A DNA stretch of 64,000 nt, from positions 248,001-312,000 of the forward strand of contig CANRLH010000001.1 in assembly GCA_947631455.1 (NCBI GenBank), read 5' to 3'. A program made the position numbers and the translations under genes. Each line of letters starts with the position of its first letter. Within the stretch, counting starts at the first letter, position 1. This document shows, one piece after another, positions 9,850-17,630 of the stretch. Source of the stretch: an uncultured Clostridia bacterium (GTDB taxonomy: Bacteria; Bacillota; Clostridia; Oscillospirales; Ruminococcaceae). The notes beneath the pieces were generated by a model. The model was given only the letters and a program-made list of their open reading frames with translations. It did not search any database and was not told the DNA's origin.

Positions 9850-10716
9850 TTGAAAATATCATCATTGTTTAATGACAAAAAAACTGTTTTTTCACTAGAG
9901 GTTTTTCCTCCGAAAAAAACTTCTGAGGATATAAGCACTATTTACAAAACGCTGGAAGGAATAAAGTCTGTTAAGCCCGACTTTATATCGGTGACATACG
10001 GCGCGGGCGGCAACAAAGCGGATTTATCTACCTTTGAAATATGTAAGATAATAAAGGAAAAATATGATACGCCCGCTATTGCTCATCTTACCTGTGTCAA
10101 CTCACAAATGAAAGATATCGACTATATTCTTAATAAGCTTGAGGAGATCGGTGTTGAGAATATTCTTGCCTTAAGAGGAGACAAAAATGAAGACGCTGGC
10201 GTTAAAGGCGATTTTAAGTATGCAAGTGATTTGATCGAATATATAAAAAACAGCGGATACAGCTTTGAAATAAGCGGTGCGTGCTATCCTGAGGTCCATA
10301 CCGAGGCTGAAGGCCCTGTTGAAGATATTTTGGCACTAAAGAAAAAAGTCGATGCCGGAGCACAGCACCTTATATCTCAGCTTTTCTTTGACAACAGTGC
10401 ATTTTATACTTTTCTGGAGCGTGCGAGAATAGCTGGAATAGAAGTTCCGATCGAGGCGGGGATCATGCCGGTAGTGAATATCAGCCAGATCGAGCGTATG
10501 GTTTCAATGTGCGGAGCAAGCTTGCCGAGAAAATTTACGAAAGTCATGAGTAGATTTGCAGATAACCCTCAGGCGCTTTTTGATGCCGGAATAGCATATG
10601 CGGTTGATCAGATAGTCGATCTTATTTCAAACGGGGCAGACGGTATACATTTATATACAATGAATAATCCGTTGGTCGCAAACAGGATTTTTTCTGCTAT
10701 CGACTCAATGAGGTAA
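9850..10716 (+). CDS. metF: 5,10-methylenetetrahydrofolate reductase
   Basis: Flavoprotein making 5-methyl-tetrahydrofolate for methionine synthesis (or one-carbon metabolism). The TIM-barrel protein shows FSLEVFPPKK, VTYGAGG, NILALRGD, SGACYPEVH and SQLFFDN, all MetF hallmarks. I prefer the TTG at 9850, giving 288 residues starting KISSLFNDKK: GGAAAGGA at 9831-9838 is correctly spaced for it and the alignment to the family begins there. An ATG at 9829 in frame has no ribosome site. The next gene begins six bases after the stop. Confidence 0.93.
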   Translation: MKISSLFNDKKTVFSLEVFPPKKTSEDISTIYKTLEGIKSVKPDFISVTYGAGGNKADLSTFEICKIIKEKYDTPAIAHLTCVNSQMKDIDYILNKLEEIGVENILALRGDKNEDAGVKGDFKYASDLIEYIKNSGYSFEISGACYPEVHTEAEGPVEDILALKKKVDAGAQHLISQLFFDNSAFYTFLERARIAGIEVPIEAGIMPVVNISQIERMVSMCGASLPRKFTKVMSRFADNPQALFDAGIAYAVDQIVDLISNGADGIHLYTMNNPLVANRIFSAIDSMR

Positions 10717-10722
10717 CGCGGT

Positions 10723-11745
10723 ATGGATTTTTACAATAGCTCTCAGCTGTCTCCCAAGGATATTGAAAAGCGTGGGCTGAAAATAAATGCTTCAAAACTC
10801 GGGATACTGCTGATTTTATACGATCTTATCTTTATGACATATGTAAAAAAAGCGTTTTTGTATGTGTATTACTGGATAAGAACTTCAGATTTTACATTTG
10901 ATGCTGCAAAGGTAAACGCTTTTTTAACAAATAAGGATAACTTTTCGTCATATACCTCGTTTTCTATGCTTTATTCTTGCTGCGTAATTGCGGCGGTTTT
11001 AGTTCTGACCATTATCACGGCAAGGCTTATGGGAATAAAGCTTTTCAGCACACTTAAGGTGGAGGATAAGAGCTGCGCGAAAGGTGCATTGCTGGCTTTT
11101 CCGGCAGTGTTGGTTTTAAACAACATAATAACAACTATTATAAACTACATTACTGATTTTTTCTCTAAACAGGGAACGGTTATACCTCAGGCGGATTTCT
11201 CAATAGACAATCCGACGGTATCGGCGGTGGCTTTTGAGATACTTTATCTGCTTATAGTTGCCCCGATAGCGGAAGAACTCATTTTCAGAGGGCTCGTTTT
11301 AAAAACAATTGCTCCTTATGGAAAAAAGCTTGCTATTGTTGTTTCCGCCGCACTATTCGGGCTTATGCACGGAAATCTTAATCAGTTTTTAGGCGCGTTC
11401 GTTTGCGGGATAGTATTTGCAGCAATAGATGTAAAATACGAATCTGTCTTGCCATCTATAATAATTCACATGCTAAACAACTCCCTGCCGCTTATTTTAA
11501 ACATCGGAAATGCGCTTGACTCAAAAATAATAACAGTGATTTATTTTGTACTGCTTTATTCCATTTTGCTGATAGGTGTGTTTGTCATAGCAAAAAATCT
11601 GTACTCATTTAAGATTCAGGAGGAAAGCCATGAGCTTAGCTATTACGAAAGGATAAAGACTGTTGCGCTTAACATTCCGTTGCTTTTGTTTACGGTGTAT
11701 CTGATTTATAAATTGATATACGCAATAGTTGCGGCAAACAAATAG
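10723..11745 (+). CDS. CPBP family intramembrane metalloprotease
   Basis: A 340-residue polytopic membrane protein of the CAAX-protease/bacteriocin-processing (Abi) family. About eight hydrophobic segments are visible. The catalytic motifs are all there: EELIFRGLV (motif 1, Glu-Glu and Arg, near residues 187-195), GLMHGN (motif 2 His), and IIHMLNNS (motif 3 His and Asn). It follows metF with a 6-base gap and may be translationally coupled. Substrates of this family in Clostridia are mostly unknown, so a specific role cannot be given. Confidence 0.88.
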   Translation: MDFYNSSQLSPKDIEKRGLKINASKLGILLILYDLIFMTYVKKAFLYVYYWIRTSDFTFDAAKVNAFLTNKDNFSSYTSFSMLYSCCVIAAVLVLTIITARLMGIKLFSTLKVEDKSCAKGALLAFPAVLVLNNIITTIINYITDFFSKQGTVIPQADFSIDNPTVSAVAFEILYLLIVAPIAEELIFRGLVLKTIAPYGKKLAIVVSAALFGLMHGNLNQFLGAFVCGIVFAAIDVKYESVLPSIIIHMLNNSLPLILNIGNALDSKIITVIYFVLLYSILLIGVFVIAKNLYSFKIQEESHELSYYERIKTVALNIPLLLFTVYLIYKLIYAIVAANK

Positions 11746-11810
11746 GATACAAAACTCATATAAAGTCTTTAAGAGGCATTTATAACGTCAAACAACTGTA
11801 TATTTGATAA

Positions 11811-11847
11811 AACCGCAGAAGTATAAATCACGCTTCTGCGGTTTTTT
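11811..11847 (+). terminator. Terminator of the metF operon
   Basis: AACCGCAGAAG and CTTCTGCGGTT form a perfect stem, followed by a T run. Confidence 0.88.
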
Positions 11848-11851
11848 AACA

Positions 11852-11892
11852 GCAAAACACATCCGAGTCATTAAAACCCGAATGTGTTTTGC
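11852..11892 (-). terminator. Terminator of the amt-PII gene
   Basis: GCAAAACACATCCGAGT pairs with ACCCGAATGTGTTTTGC with two internal mismatches. It lies downstream of the minus-strand amt gene and back to back with the metF-side terminator. Confidence 0.7.
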
Positions 11893-11953
11893 CATAATTT
11901 ATAAGTGGGATGGGGGCTTGGTTTAATAGTGTAAAAATCCCTTGTACTTATGT

Positions 11954-13723
11954 TTAGTCGTCCTGCAAAGCGTCGTATCCTACTTCGCCGGTCCTTACCT
12001 TTACAACCTCATCAACAGGGTATACAAATATCTTACCGTCGCCGATATGACCGGTATAAAGAGCCGACTTGGCAGTATCGATAACCTTCTGAACAGGAAC
12101 CTTGCAGATTACCACCTCTACCTTTGTCTTAGGAAGCAGATTTGCTTCTACCTCAACTCCACGGTAGTATTCCGGCTGTCCCTTCTGCATACCCATACCA
12201 AGTACATTGGTTACCGTAACGCCAGTTACAGAGATGGACTCAAACGCCGAAAGCAGAGTGTTAAGCATCTGATTCTTGCATATAACGACAACTTTTGATA
12301 TCTTATCGCTGCCCGGAGCAACATAGCTTTCAACCTCAACAGCCTTCTCAACTGGAACCTTCGGCTTTGGCGGAATTGAAGGCTCAGGGATAGAGGAGGT
12401 ATGCTCAATGGTCGCAGAAGTGATCTCAACCGCCGGTGCAAAGTCAGCATAAGATGATGCAAGACCGTGCTCGGTAGCGTCAAGACCGATGATCTCCTCT
12501 TCTCTTGAAGCGCGGAGACCTACCGTTGCTTTGATTGCAAAGAAAACGATGATCATAGTGATGGTTGCCCAAGCACCAACTGTAAGTACGCCCAGAGCCT
12601 GCTTTCCTAATAGCTCAAATCCTCCGCCATAGAAAAGACCTTTAATATCAAGGCTGTATCCAGGAGTTGTACCTGTTGCGAAAAGTCCTACTGCAAGTGT
12701 ACCCCAGATACCGTTCATCATATGAACCGCAACCGCGCCTACCGGGTCGTCTACGTGGAAAACATAGTCGAGCAGCCAAACGCCGAATACTACCAGCAGT
12801 CCTGCGACCGCTCCGATTATAAACGAACCTGTTGCGTCCACTACATCGCAGCCTGCGGTAACAGCTACAAGTCCTGCGAGCGATGCATTCAAGCACATTG
12901 AAACGTCAGGCTTTCCGTATTTAATCCAAGTGAAGATCATGCAGGTTACCGTTGCAACTGACGGAGCAATTGTGGTGGTAACAAAGATGGAGCCTAACTG
13001 ATCTACACTGGTTGCGGCAGCACCGTTGAATCCATACCAGCCGAGCCACAGAATGAACACGCCCAAAGCGCCTATCGTAAGATTGTGTCCGGGAAATGCG
13101 TGAACCTTTATCTTTCCGTCCTTACCTTTTGTAAACTTGCCAATACGCGGGCCGAGAATTGTCGCACCAACTAAAGCGGCGATTCCGCCTACCATATGGA
13201 TCGCGCAGGAGCCTGCGAAATCATGAAAACCGAACTCTGAAAGCCAGCCGCCGCCCCAGATCCAGTGAGCCTCGATCGGGTAGATAAGTCCTGAGATGAC
13301 GGCTGAGTATACACAGTAAGAAAGGAACTTTGTTCTTTCCGCCATGGCTCCCGAAACGATAGTTGCTGTAGTAGCGCAGAAGACCAGGTTAAATACGAAA
13401 TTTGACCAGTCAAAGTCCTTATAGTTTGTCAGGATATCAAATCCCGGCTTTCCGATAAAGCCGACCAGATCTTCGCCAAGCAAAAGGCTGAAGCCGATGA
13501 TGATGAACATGACAGTACCTATACAAAAGTCCATCAGGTTCTTCATAATAATGTTTCCGGCGTTTTTTGCTCTGGTGAAACCTGTTTCTACCATCGCAAA
13601 GCCCGCCTGCATCCAGAAGACGAGTGCTGCGCCGATCAGAAACCATACGCCGAATATCGTTCCGTCGATCTGTTCGATCAGCTCTGACACGCCTTCAAGA
13701 ACGTTGTCTGCAAATAGTGTCAT
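11954..13723 (-). CDS. amt: Ammonium transporter fused to a PII signalling domain
   Basis: One 589-residue protein carrying an Amt/Mep/Rh ammonium channel (about residues 1-420, eleven hydrophobic spans, motifs WFLIGAALVFWMQAGFAMVE and GHNLTIGALGVFILWLGWYGFN split across helices) and a C-terminal GlnK/GlnB domain (about residues 475-585). The PII part has the T-loop region GMQKGQPEYYRGVEVEA, with the Tyr-Arg-Gly core, and the ATP-binding TGHIGDGKIFVYPV. A proline-rich linker joins them. PII normally blocks Amt in trans, so here the gate is tethered. The start at 13723 has AAAGGGAGAG upstream. It lies downstream of glnN. Confidence 0.93.
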   Translation of the reverse strand: MTLFADNVLEGVSELIEQIDGTIFGVWFLIGAALVFWMQAGFAMVETGFTRAKNAGNIIMKNLMDFCIGTVMFIIIGFSLLLGEDLVGFIGKPGFDILTNYKDFDWSNFVFNLVFCATTATIVSGAMAERTKFLSYCVYSAVISGLIYPIEAHWIWGGGWLSEFGFHDFAGSCAIHMVGGIAALVGATILGPRIGKFTKGKDGKIKVHAFPGHNLTIGALGVFILWLGWYGFNGAAATSVDQLGSIFVTTTIAPSVATVTCMIFTWIKYGKPDVSMCLNASLAGLVAVTAGCDVVDATGSFIIGAVAGLLVVFGVWLLDYVFHVDDPVGAVAVHMMNGIWGTLAVGLFATGTTPGYSLDIKGLFYGGGFELLGKQALGVLTVGAWATITMIIVFFAIKATVGLRASREEEIIGLDATEHGLASSYADFAPAVEITSATIEHTSSIPEPSIPPKPKVPVEKAVEVESYVAPGSDKISKVVVICKNQMLNTLLSAFESISVTGVTVTNVLGMGMQKGQPEYYRGVEVEANLLPKTKVEVVICKVPVQKVIDTAKSALYTGHIGDGKIFVYPVDEVVKVRTGEVGYDALQDD

Positions 13724-13745
13724 AAAAATCTCTCCCTTTTGTGTG

Positions 13746-13804
13746 ATTAAAATAAAAGTGCAAATCCCGTAAAAGGCAATAGTCTGCCTTGGGGATCTGC
13801 ACTT
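13746..13804 (-). terminator. Leader terminator between glnN and amt
   Basis: On the minus strand AAGTGCAGATCCC pairs with GGGATTTGCACTT, enclosing a second small stem (AAGGCA/TGCCTT), and is followed by TTTATTTTAA. It sits upstream of the amt ribosome site, so it must be read through for amt to be expressed from glnN transcription. Confidence 0.8.
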
Positions 13805-13813
13805 CATTGTACA
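13798..13813 (-). promoter_or_regulatory. Candidate ANTAR hexaloop hairpin, amt leader
   Basis: On the minus strand TGTAC pairs with GTGCA (one G-U) around the loop AATGAA, which has A at position 1 and G at position 4. Its 3' arm is part of the 5' arm of the terminator at 13746-13804, so the two structures exclude each other. Confidence 0.5.
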
Positions 13814-13840
13814 TTGTTTATTAAGTTATCTGTACGATTT

Positions 13841-15922
13841 TTATACGTAGAACAGCATTTTTCCGTATGTCGGATACGGCCAGTACTTTTCTCCGCAGAG
13901 CTTTTCCGCCTCGTCTGCGGGAGCTCTCAACTCGCCCATTGCGGTAAACACTTCATCGTGATAGAAGTTTGCCTTATCCTGAATATCGGTAATGCCCGCT
14001 GCGTCTGCCGTGATTGTCTCAAGATTTGTAAGCTTTTCATAGATCTCGCTTTCAAGTGCTGAAAGCTTCTTGACAACCTCGACCTCAAACTTAGCCTCGG
14101 CGCCGCATTCCTTAGCAAGCTTTGCGGTCTTGCCAAGCTCCTTAACATAGGTAGAGATAGCCGGAAGAATATCCTTTTTGGCCATATCTATCATTGTCAG
14201 AGCCTCTATATTAAGAATCTTTACGTACTCCTCAAGAAGTATCTCAATGCGGGAGTGTATCTCAGTTTCGGTATAAACTCCGTGCTTTGTGAATACCTTT
14301 ACGTTTTTGGGATCTGCAAAGTGCGGGATTGCCTCCGGAGTGGATCTGAGATTCAACAGCCCTCTCTTTTCTGCAAGAACAGGCCATTCTGCACTGTATC
14401 CGTCGCCGTTAAAGATTATGTTCCAGTTTTCATTTATTGTCTTCTTGATAAGCTCATGAAGAGTGGTGTTAAAGTCATCAGCGTCTTTCAAAACCTCATA
14501 AAACTCATCAAGAGCCTCTGCAACTATTGTGTTAAGTACGGTGTTTGGGCCTGCGATAGAAAGCTTTGATCCCGGCATTCTGAACTCAAACTTATTACCG
14601 GTGAAAGCAAAAGGCGAGGTTCTGTTTCTGTCGGTGTTGTCGATCGGGAAGCTTGGCAAAACATCTACGCCTATCTGCATCTCGCCCGAACCGTGTTCAG
14701 CATACTGCTTGTCATCTTTTATTGCCTCCAGAATAGCTGTAAGCTCATCGCCGAGGAACATTGAGATGATTGCCGGAGGAGCTTCGTTAGCACCGAGACG
14801 GTGGTCGTTTCCCGCAGTTGCAACAGAGAGACGAAGCAGATCCTGATATTCATTTACTGCCTTGATAACTGCAACGAGGAATGTTAAGAACTGAGCGTTT
14901 TCAGCCGGGGTTTTTCCCGGTTCAAGAAGGTTTACGCCCGTATCGGTTGAGATCGACCAGTTGTTGTGTTTACCTGAGCCGTTTACGCCTGCAAAGGGTT
15001 TTTCGTGCAGCAGGCACTTGAATCCGTGCTTTTTTGCGACCTTTCTCATAGCCTCCATCATAAGCTGGTTGTGGTCGGTCGCAATATTTGTGGTCGAGAA
15101 TATAGGCGCAAGCTCATGCTGAGCAGGAGCAACCTCGTTATGCTTGGTCTTAGCCATGATGCCCAGCTTCCAAAGCTCTTCGTCAAGATCCTTCATATAT
15201 GCCGAAATTCTCATTTTTACAGAGCCGAAGTAGTGATCCTCAAGCTCCTGACCCTTTGGTGCAGGCGCGCCGTAAAGGGTTCTGCCCGTATATATAAGGT
15301 CTTTTCTCTTTGCGTAGTCTTCTCTTTCTATTATAAAGTATTCCTGCTCTGCACCGACTGTCGAAGTCACTCTCTTGGCGTCGCTGCCGAAAAGCTTTAA
15401 AATCTTAAGAGCAGATTTATTTACTGCCTCCATAGAACGCAAAAGAGGAGTTTTCTTGTCAAGCGCCTCGCCGGTGTATGAACAGAAAGCCGTAGGTATG
15501 CACAGCGACCCGTCCTTAATAAATGCGTATGAAGTCGGATCCCACGCCGTATAGCCTCTTGCCTCAAATGTAGCTCTCAGTCCTCCGGACGGGAAAGAAG
15601 AAGCGTCAGGCTCACCCTTTATAAGCTCTTTACCCGAAAATTCCATGATCACCTGACCGTCAGCCGATGGTGAAATAAAGCTGTCGTGCTTTTCAGCCGT
15701 GATACCCGTCATCGGCTGGAACCAGTGAGTAAAGTGGGTAGCTCCTTTTTCAATAGCCCAGTCCTTCATAGCATTTGCCACTACATTTGCCACGTTGGTG
15801 TCAAGCGGAGTGCCGTCCTCAATAGTTTTTTTAAGAGCTTTGAATGTTTCTTTCGGAAGACGTGCCTTCATAACCTTAAGGTTAAACACGTTTTCTCCGA
15901 ATATCTCCGGAATGTTGCTCAT
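13841..15922 (-). CDS. glnN: Glutamine synthetase type III
   Basis: ATP-dependent synthesis of glutamine from glutamate and ammonia. The 693-residue length is that of the large GSIII (GlnN) class rather than the 440-470 of GSI. Recognisable blocks are [22 protein letters not shown] near residue 130 (split here by description only), the GAEQEYF metal-binding motif, [14 protein letters not shown], the [13 protein letters not shown]/glutamate loop, and the [11 protein letters not shown] and [16 protein letters not shown] segments typical of GSIII. GGAGGA lies before the ATG at 15922. The gene has its own consensus promoter and a terminator in its leader, so control is probably by antitermination. 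Confidence 0.96.
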   Translation of the reverse strand: MSNIPEIFGENVFNLKVMKARLPKETFKALKKTIEDGTPLDTNVANVVANAMKDWAIEKGATHFTHWFQPMTGITAEKHDSFISPSADGQVIMEFSGKELIKGEPDASSFPSGGLRATFEARGYTAWDPTSYAFIKDGSLCIPTAFCSYTGEALDKKTPLLRSMEAVNKSALKILKLFGSDAKRVTSTVGAEQEYFIIEREDYAKRKDLIYTGRTLYGAPAPKGQELEDHYFGSVKMRISAYMKDLDEELWKLGIMAKTKHNEVAPAQHELAPIFSTTNIATDHNQLMMEAMRKVAKKHGFKCLLHEKPFAGVNGSGKHNNWSISTDTGVNLLEPGKTPAENAQFLTFLVAVIKAVNEYQDLLRLSVATAGNDHRLGANEAPPAIISMFLGDELTAILEAIKDDKQYAEHGSGEMQIGVDVLPSFPIDNTDRNRTSPFAFTGNKFEFRMPGSKLSIAGPNTVLNTIVAEALDEFYEVLKDADDFNTTLHELIKKTINENWNIIFNGDGYSAEWPVLAEKRGLLNLRSTPEAIPHFADPKNVKVFTKHGVYTETEIHSRIEILLEEYVKILNIEALTMIDMAKKDILPAISTYVKELGKTAKLAKECGAEAKFEVEVVKKLSALESEIYEKLTNLETITADAAGITDIQDKANFYHDEVFTAMGELRAPADEAEKLCGEKYWPYPTYGKMLFYV

Positions 15923-15950
15923 TGCTAAGTCCTCCATTCGTTTATAATTA

Positions 15951-15991
15951 AATAAAAAGGCACTGCGAGCACTTGGTTTGCTCACAGCGCC
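15951..15991 (-). terminator. Attenuator-like terminator in the glnN leader
   Basis: On the minus strand GGCGCTGTGAGCA and TGCTCGCAGTGCC make 13 continuous pairs (two G-U) with loop AACCAAG, followed by TTTTTATTT. It lies between the promoter and the glnN ribosome site. Confidence 0.88.
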
Positions 15992-15999
15992 TTTGCTGT
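15984..15999 (-). promoter_or_regulatory. Candidate ANTAR hexaloop hairpin, glnN leader
   Basis: On the minus strand ACAGC and GCTGT flank the loop AAAGGC (A1 and G4). The loop end and 3' arm are also the first bases of the terminator stem, so forming this hairpin prevents termination. Confidence 0.6.
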
Positions 16000-16010
16000 T
16001 TACAATACTT

Positions 16011-16039
16011 AGTATATTCTCAAGCTGTCAATTTGTCAA
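16011..16039 (-). promoter_or_regulatory. Sigma-A promoter of glnN
   Basis: On the minus strand TTGACA (16034-16039), 17 bases, TATACT (16011-16016). The predicted start near 16004 puts the hexaloop hairpin almost at the 5' end of the message. Confidence 0.82.
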
Positions 16040-16189
16040 GACTTTTTTTCCTTTTTTCAGAGATTTGTAGAAAAAGCATAACAATCAAAACATACGGTTG
16101 AAGGATTTGCTACAAATTCGCCAAAAACAAGCGCCTTGTTAGTTCATTTTATGCGTGCGCGAAAGATATTATTCATATATACATATATT

Positions 16190-16220
16190 TTTTGCAAGAG
16201 TTGAAAAAAATCTTGCAAAA
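16190..16220. repeat. 10-base inverted repeat between the divergent glnN and glt promoters
   Basis: TTTTGCAAGA, 11 bases, TCTTGCAAAA is an exact inverted repeat. No T run follows on either side, so a terminator is unlikely; an operator is possible. The remaining sequence 16040-16290 is AT-rich and holds no gene I can see. Confidence 0.5.
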
Positions 16221-16299
16221 TTCTCGGCGAACACATAATGAATATGCCAAGAATATAACGAAAAATGAATTATAAAGACAAATTTTATGCAAATAAGGG

Positions 16300-16328
16300 T
16301 TGACAACAAAAGTTATTTATGATAATAT
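16300..16328 (+). promoter_or_regulatory. Sigma-A promoter of the glutamate synthase operon
   Basis: TTGACA at 16300-16305, 17 bases, TAATAT at 16323-16328. The leader to the first gene is about 180 bases. Confidence 0.78.
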
Positions 16329-16365
16329 ATTCTAGACGCGTGATAGCGTAACAAATAACTTGTGA

Positions 16366-16379
16366 GAACAAAGGCGTTC
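16366..16379 (+). promoter_or_regulatory. Candidate ANTAR hexaloop hairpin, glutamate synthase leader
   Basis: GAAC and GTTC flank AAAGGC, the same six-base loop as in the glnN leader (A1, G4). Upstream at 16336-16349, ACGC and GCGT flank another six-base loop, GTGATA, in the position of a first hairpin but without the A1/G4 bases. The 3' arm overlaps the terminator that follows. Confidence 0.6.
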
Positions 16380-16483
16380 ATAAAAGGCTTTTTGCCTCCG
16401 CATATTTTATCAGTATCAGGTATACTATTTATAAAATGGCGGAACGGGCAGGGAGCTTTTGGTGAACGCACTTTTTATTTTGC
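16371..16483 (+). terminator. Long attenuator-like terminator in the glutamate synthase leader
   Basis: The outer stem pairs AAAGGCGTTCAT (from 16370) with GTGAACGCACTTT (16462-16474, one bulge), followed by TTATTTTG. Inside, CCGC and ATTTTAT (16397-16410) pair with ATAAAAT and GCGG (16431-16442), and AGTAT/ATACT caps it. It ends about 35 bases before the first gene. Confidence 0.65.
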
Positions 16484-16517
16484 AAAAGATCACATAATTT
16501 ATAAGGAGGAGAGAGTA

Positions 16518-17615
16518 ATGCTTAAAGAGGGACAAGTGAGGATCCCGTCAGGCTGCGCTATTTCGGGAGTTATCTCAAAAAGCGGAAAGAAGATAAACGG
16601 AGAGAGAATTGTCAAAAGCATTGCAACTATGCACGACCGTTCCAACGGTCTGGGAGGAGGTTTTGCGGGCTACGGCATCTATCCACAGTACAAGGATCTA
16701 TACGCCTTTCACGTTTTTTACGACTCAAACAAGGCAAGAGAGGAATGCGAAAGATTTCTTGACCGCCATTTTGACATCATAAATCTGTCGAAGATACCTG
16801 TAAGGCCCAGCAGCAAGATAACGGCAGAGCCGCTTATATGGAGATACTTTGTAAATCCGCTGCCCACCAAGCTTACTGACAGTCATCTTGACGAAAAGGA
16901 ATTCGTATCCAGAAGCGTCATCAGGATAAATTCGCAGATAGACGGCGCTTATGTTTTCTCATGCGGAAAGAATATGGGCGTGTTCAAGGCAGTAGGATAC
17001 CCGGAGGATGTCGGAGATTATTTCAGGCTCGAGGAATACGACGGATATGCCTGGACTGCTCACGGAAGATACCCGACCAATACTCCCGGCTGGTGGGGCG
17101 GAGCTCATCCGTTTGCGATGCTTGATTACTCGATAGTTCACAACGGAGAGATATCAAGCTACGACGCTAACAGAAGAGATATTGAGATGTATGGATATAA
17201 ATGTACTCTTCAGACCGATACCGAGGTTATCACTTACATCATAGACTATTTGCTCAGAAAGCAAAAGCTTTCTTTAAGCGATGCCGCAAGCGTTATTGCA
17301 GCGCCGTTCTGGTCAACGATTGAAAATATGCCGAAAGCGCAAAAGGAGAAGCTTACATATTTACGAAGCGCTTTTCCGGGACTTTTGATAACAGGGCCGT
17401 TTTCGATAATTCTGGGCTTTGAGGGCGGACTTATGGCTCTTAATGACCGGCTTAAGCTCAGATCAATGGTTATAGGTGAAAAGGACGATATGGTATATAT
17501 GGCAAGCGAGGAATGTGCGATAAGAATTATTGAGCCTGATCTTGATAAGCTCTGGTCGCCCAGGGGCGGAGAGCCTGTGATAGTTACACTCGATTCGCTA
17601 AAAAGCAGTAAGTAA
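16518..17615 (+). CDS. Glutamate synthase, class II glutamine amidotransferase subunit
   Basis: A 365-residue protein matching the N-terminal glutaminase domain of glutamate synthase as a separate polypeptide (archaeal-type GltB1/GlxB). It releases ammonia from glutamine. The nucleophile would be Cys13 in the run SGCAISGVIS, which implies removal of a 12-residue propeptide; E. coli GltB also has one. Further motifs are the GRYPTNTPGWWGGAHPF Arg/Asn-Gly region, VHNGEISSYDANR and the TDTEV turn. The ATG at 16518 follows AAGGAGGAGAG; upstream in-frame codons fall inside the leader RNA. It is the first gene of a five-gene operon. Confidence 0.9.
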   Translation: MLKEGQVRIPSGCAISGVISKSGKKINGERIVKSIATMHDRSNGLGGGFAGYGIYPQYKDLYAFHVFYDSNKAREECERFLDRHFDIINLSKIPVRPSSKITAEPLIWRYFVNPLPTKLTDSHLDEKEFVSRSVIRINSQIDGAYVFSCGKNMGVFKAVGYPEDVGDYFRLEEYDGYAWTAHGRYPTNTPGWWGGAHPFAMLDYSIVHNGEISSYDANRRDIEMYGYKCTLQTDTEVITYIIDYLLRKQKLSLSDAASVIAAPFWSTIENMPKAQKEKLTYLRSAFPGLLITGPFSIILGFEGGLMALNDRLKLRSMVIGEKDDMVYMASEECAIRIIEPDLDKLWSPRGGEPVIVTLDSLKSSK

Positions 17616-17630
17616 AGAGGAGAAAAAATT

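Noticed and set aside
13724-13807. 28-residue N-terminal extension of Amt-PII
   Set aside because: It would be encoded by the leader terminator; the ATG at 13723 has a good ribosome site and matches the family start.
15923-15985. 21-residue N-terminal extension of GlnN
   Set aside because: It overlaps the attenuator hairpin; GGAGGA precedes the ATG at 15922.
16362-16517. N-terminal extension of the amidotransferase from a GTG at 16362
   Set aside because: It lies inside the leader RNA with the hexaloop and terminator, has no ribosome site, and adds a run unlike the family; the ATG at 16518 has a strong site.
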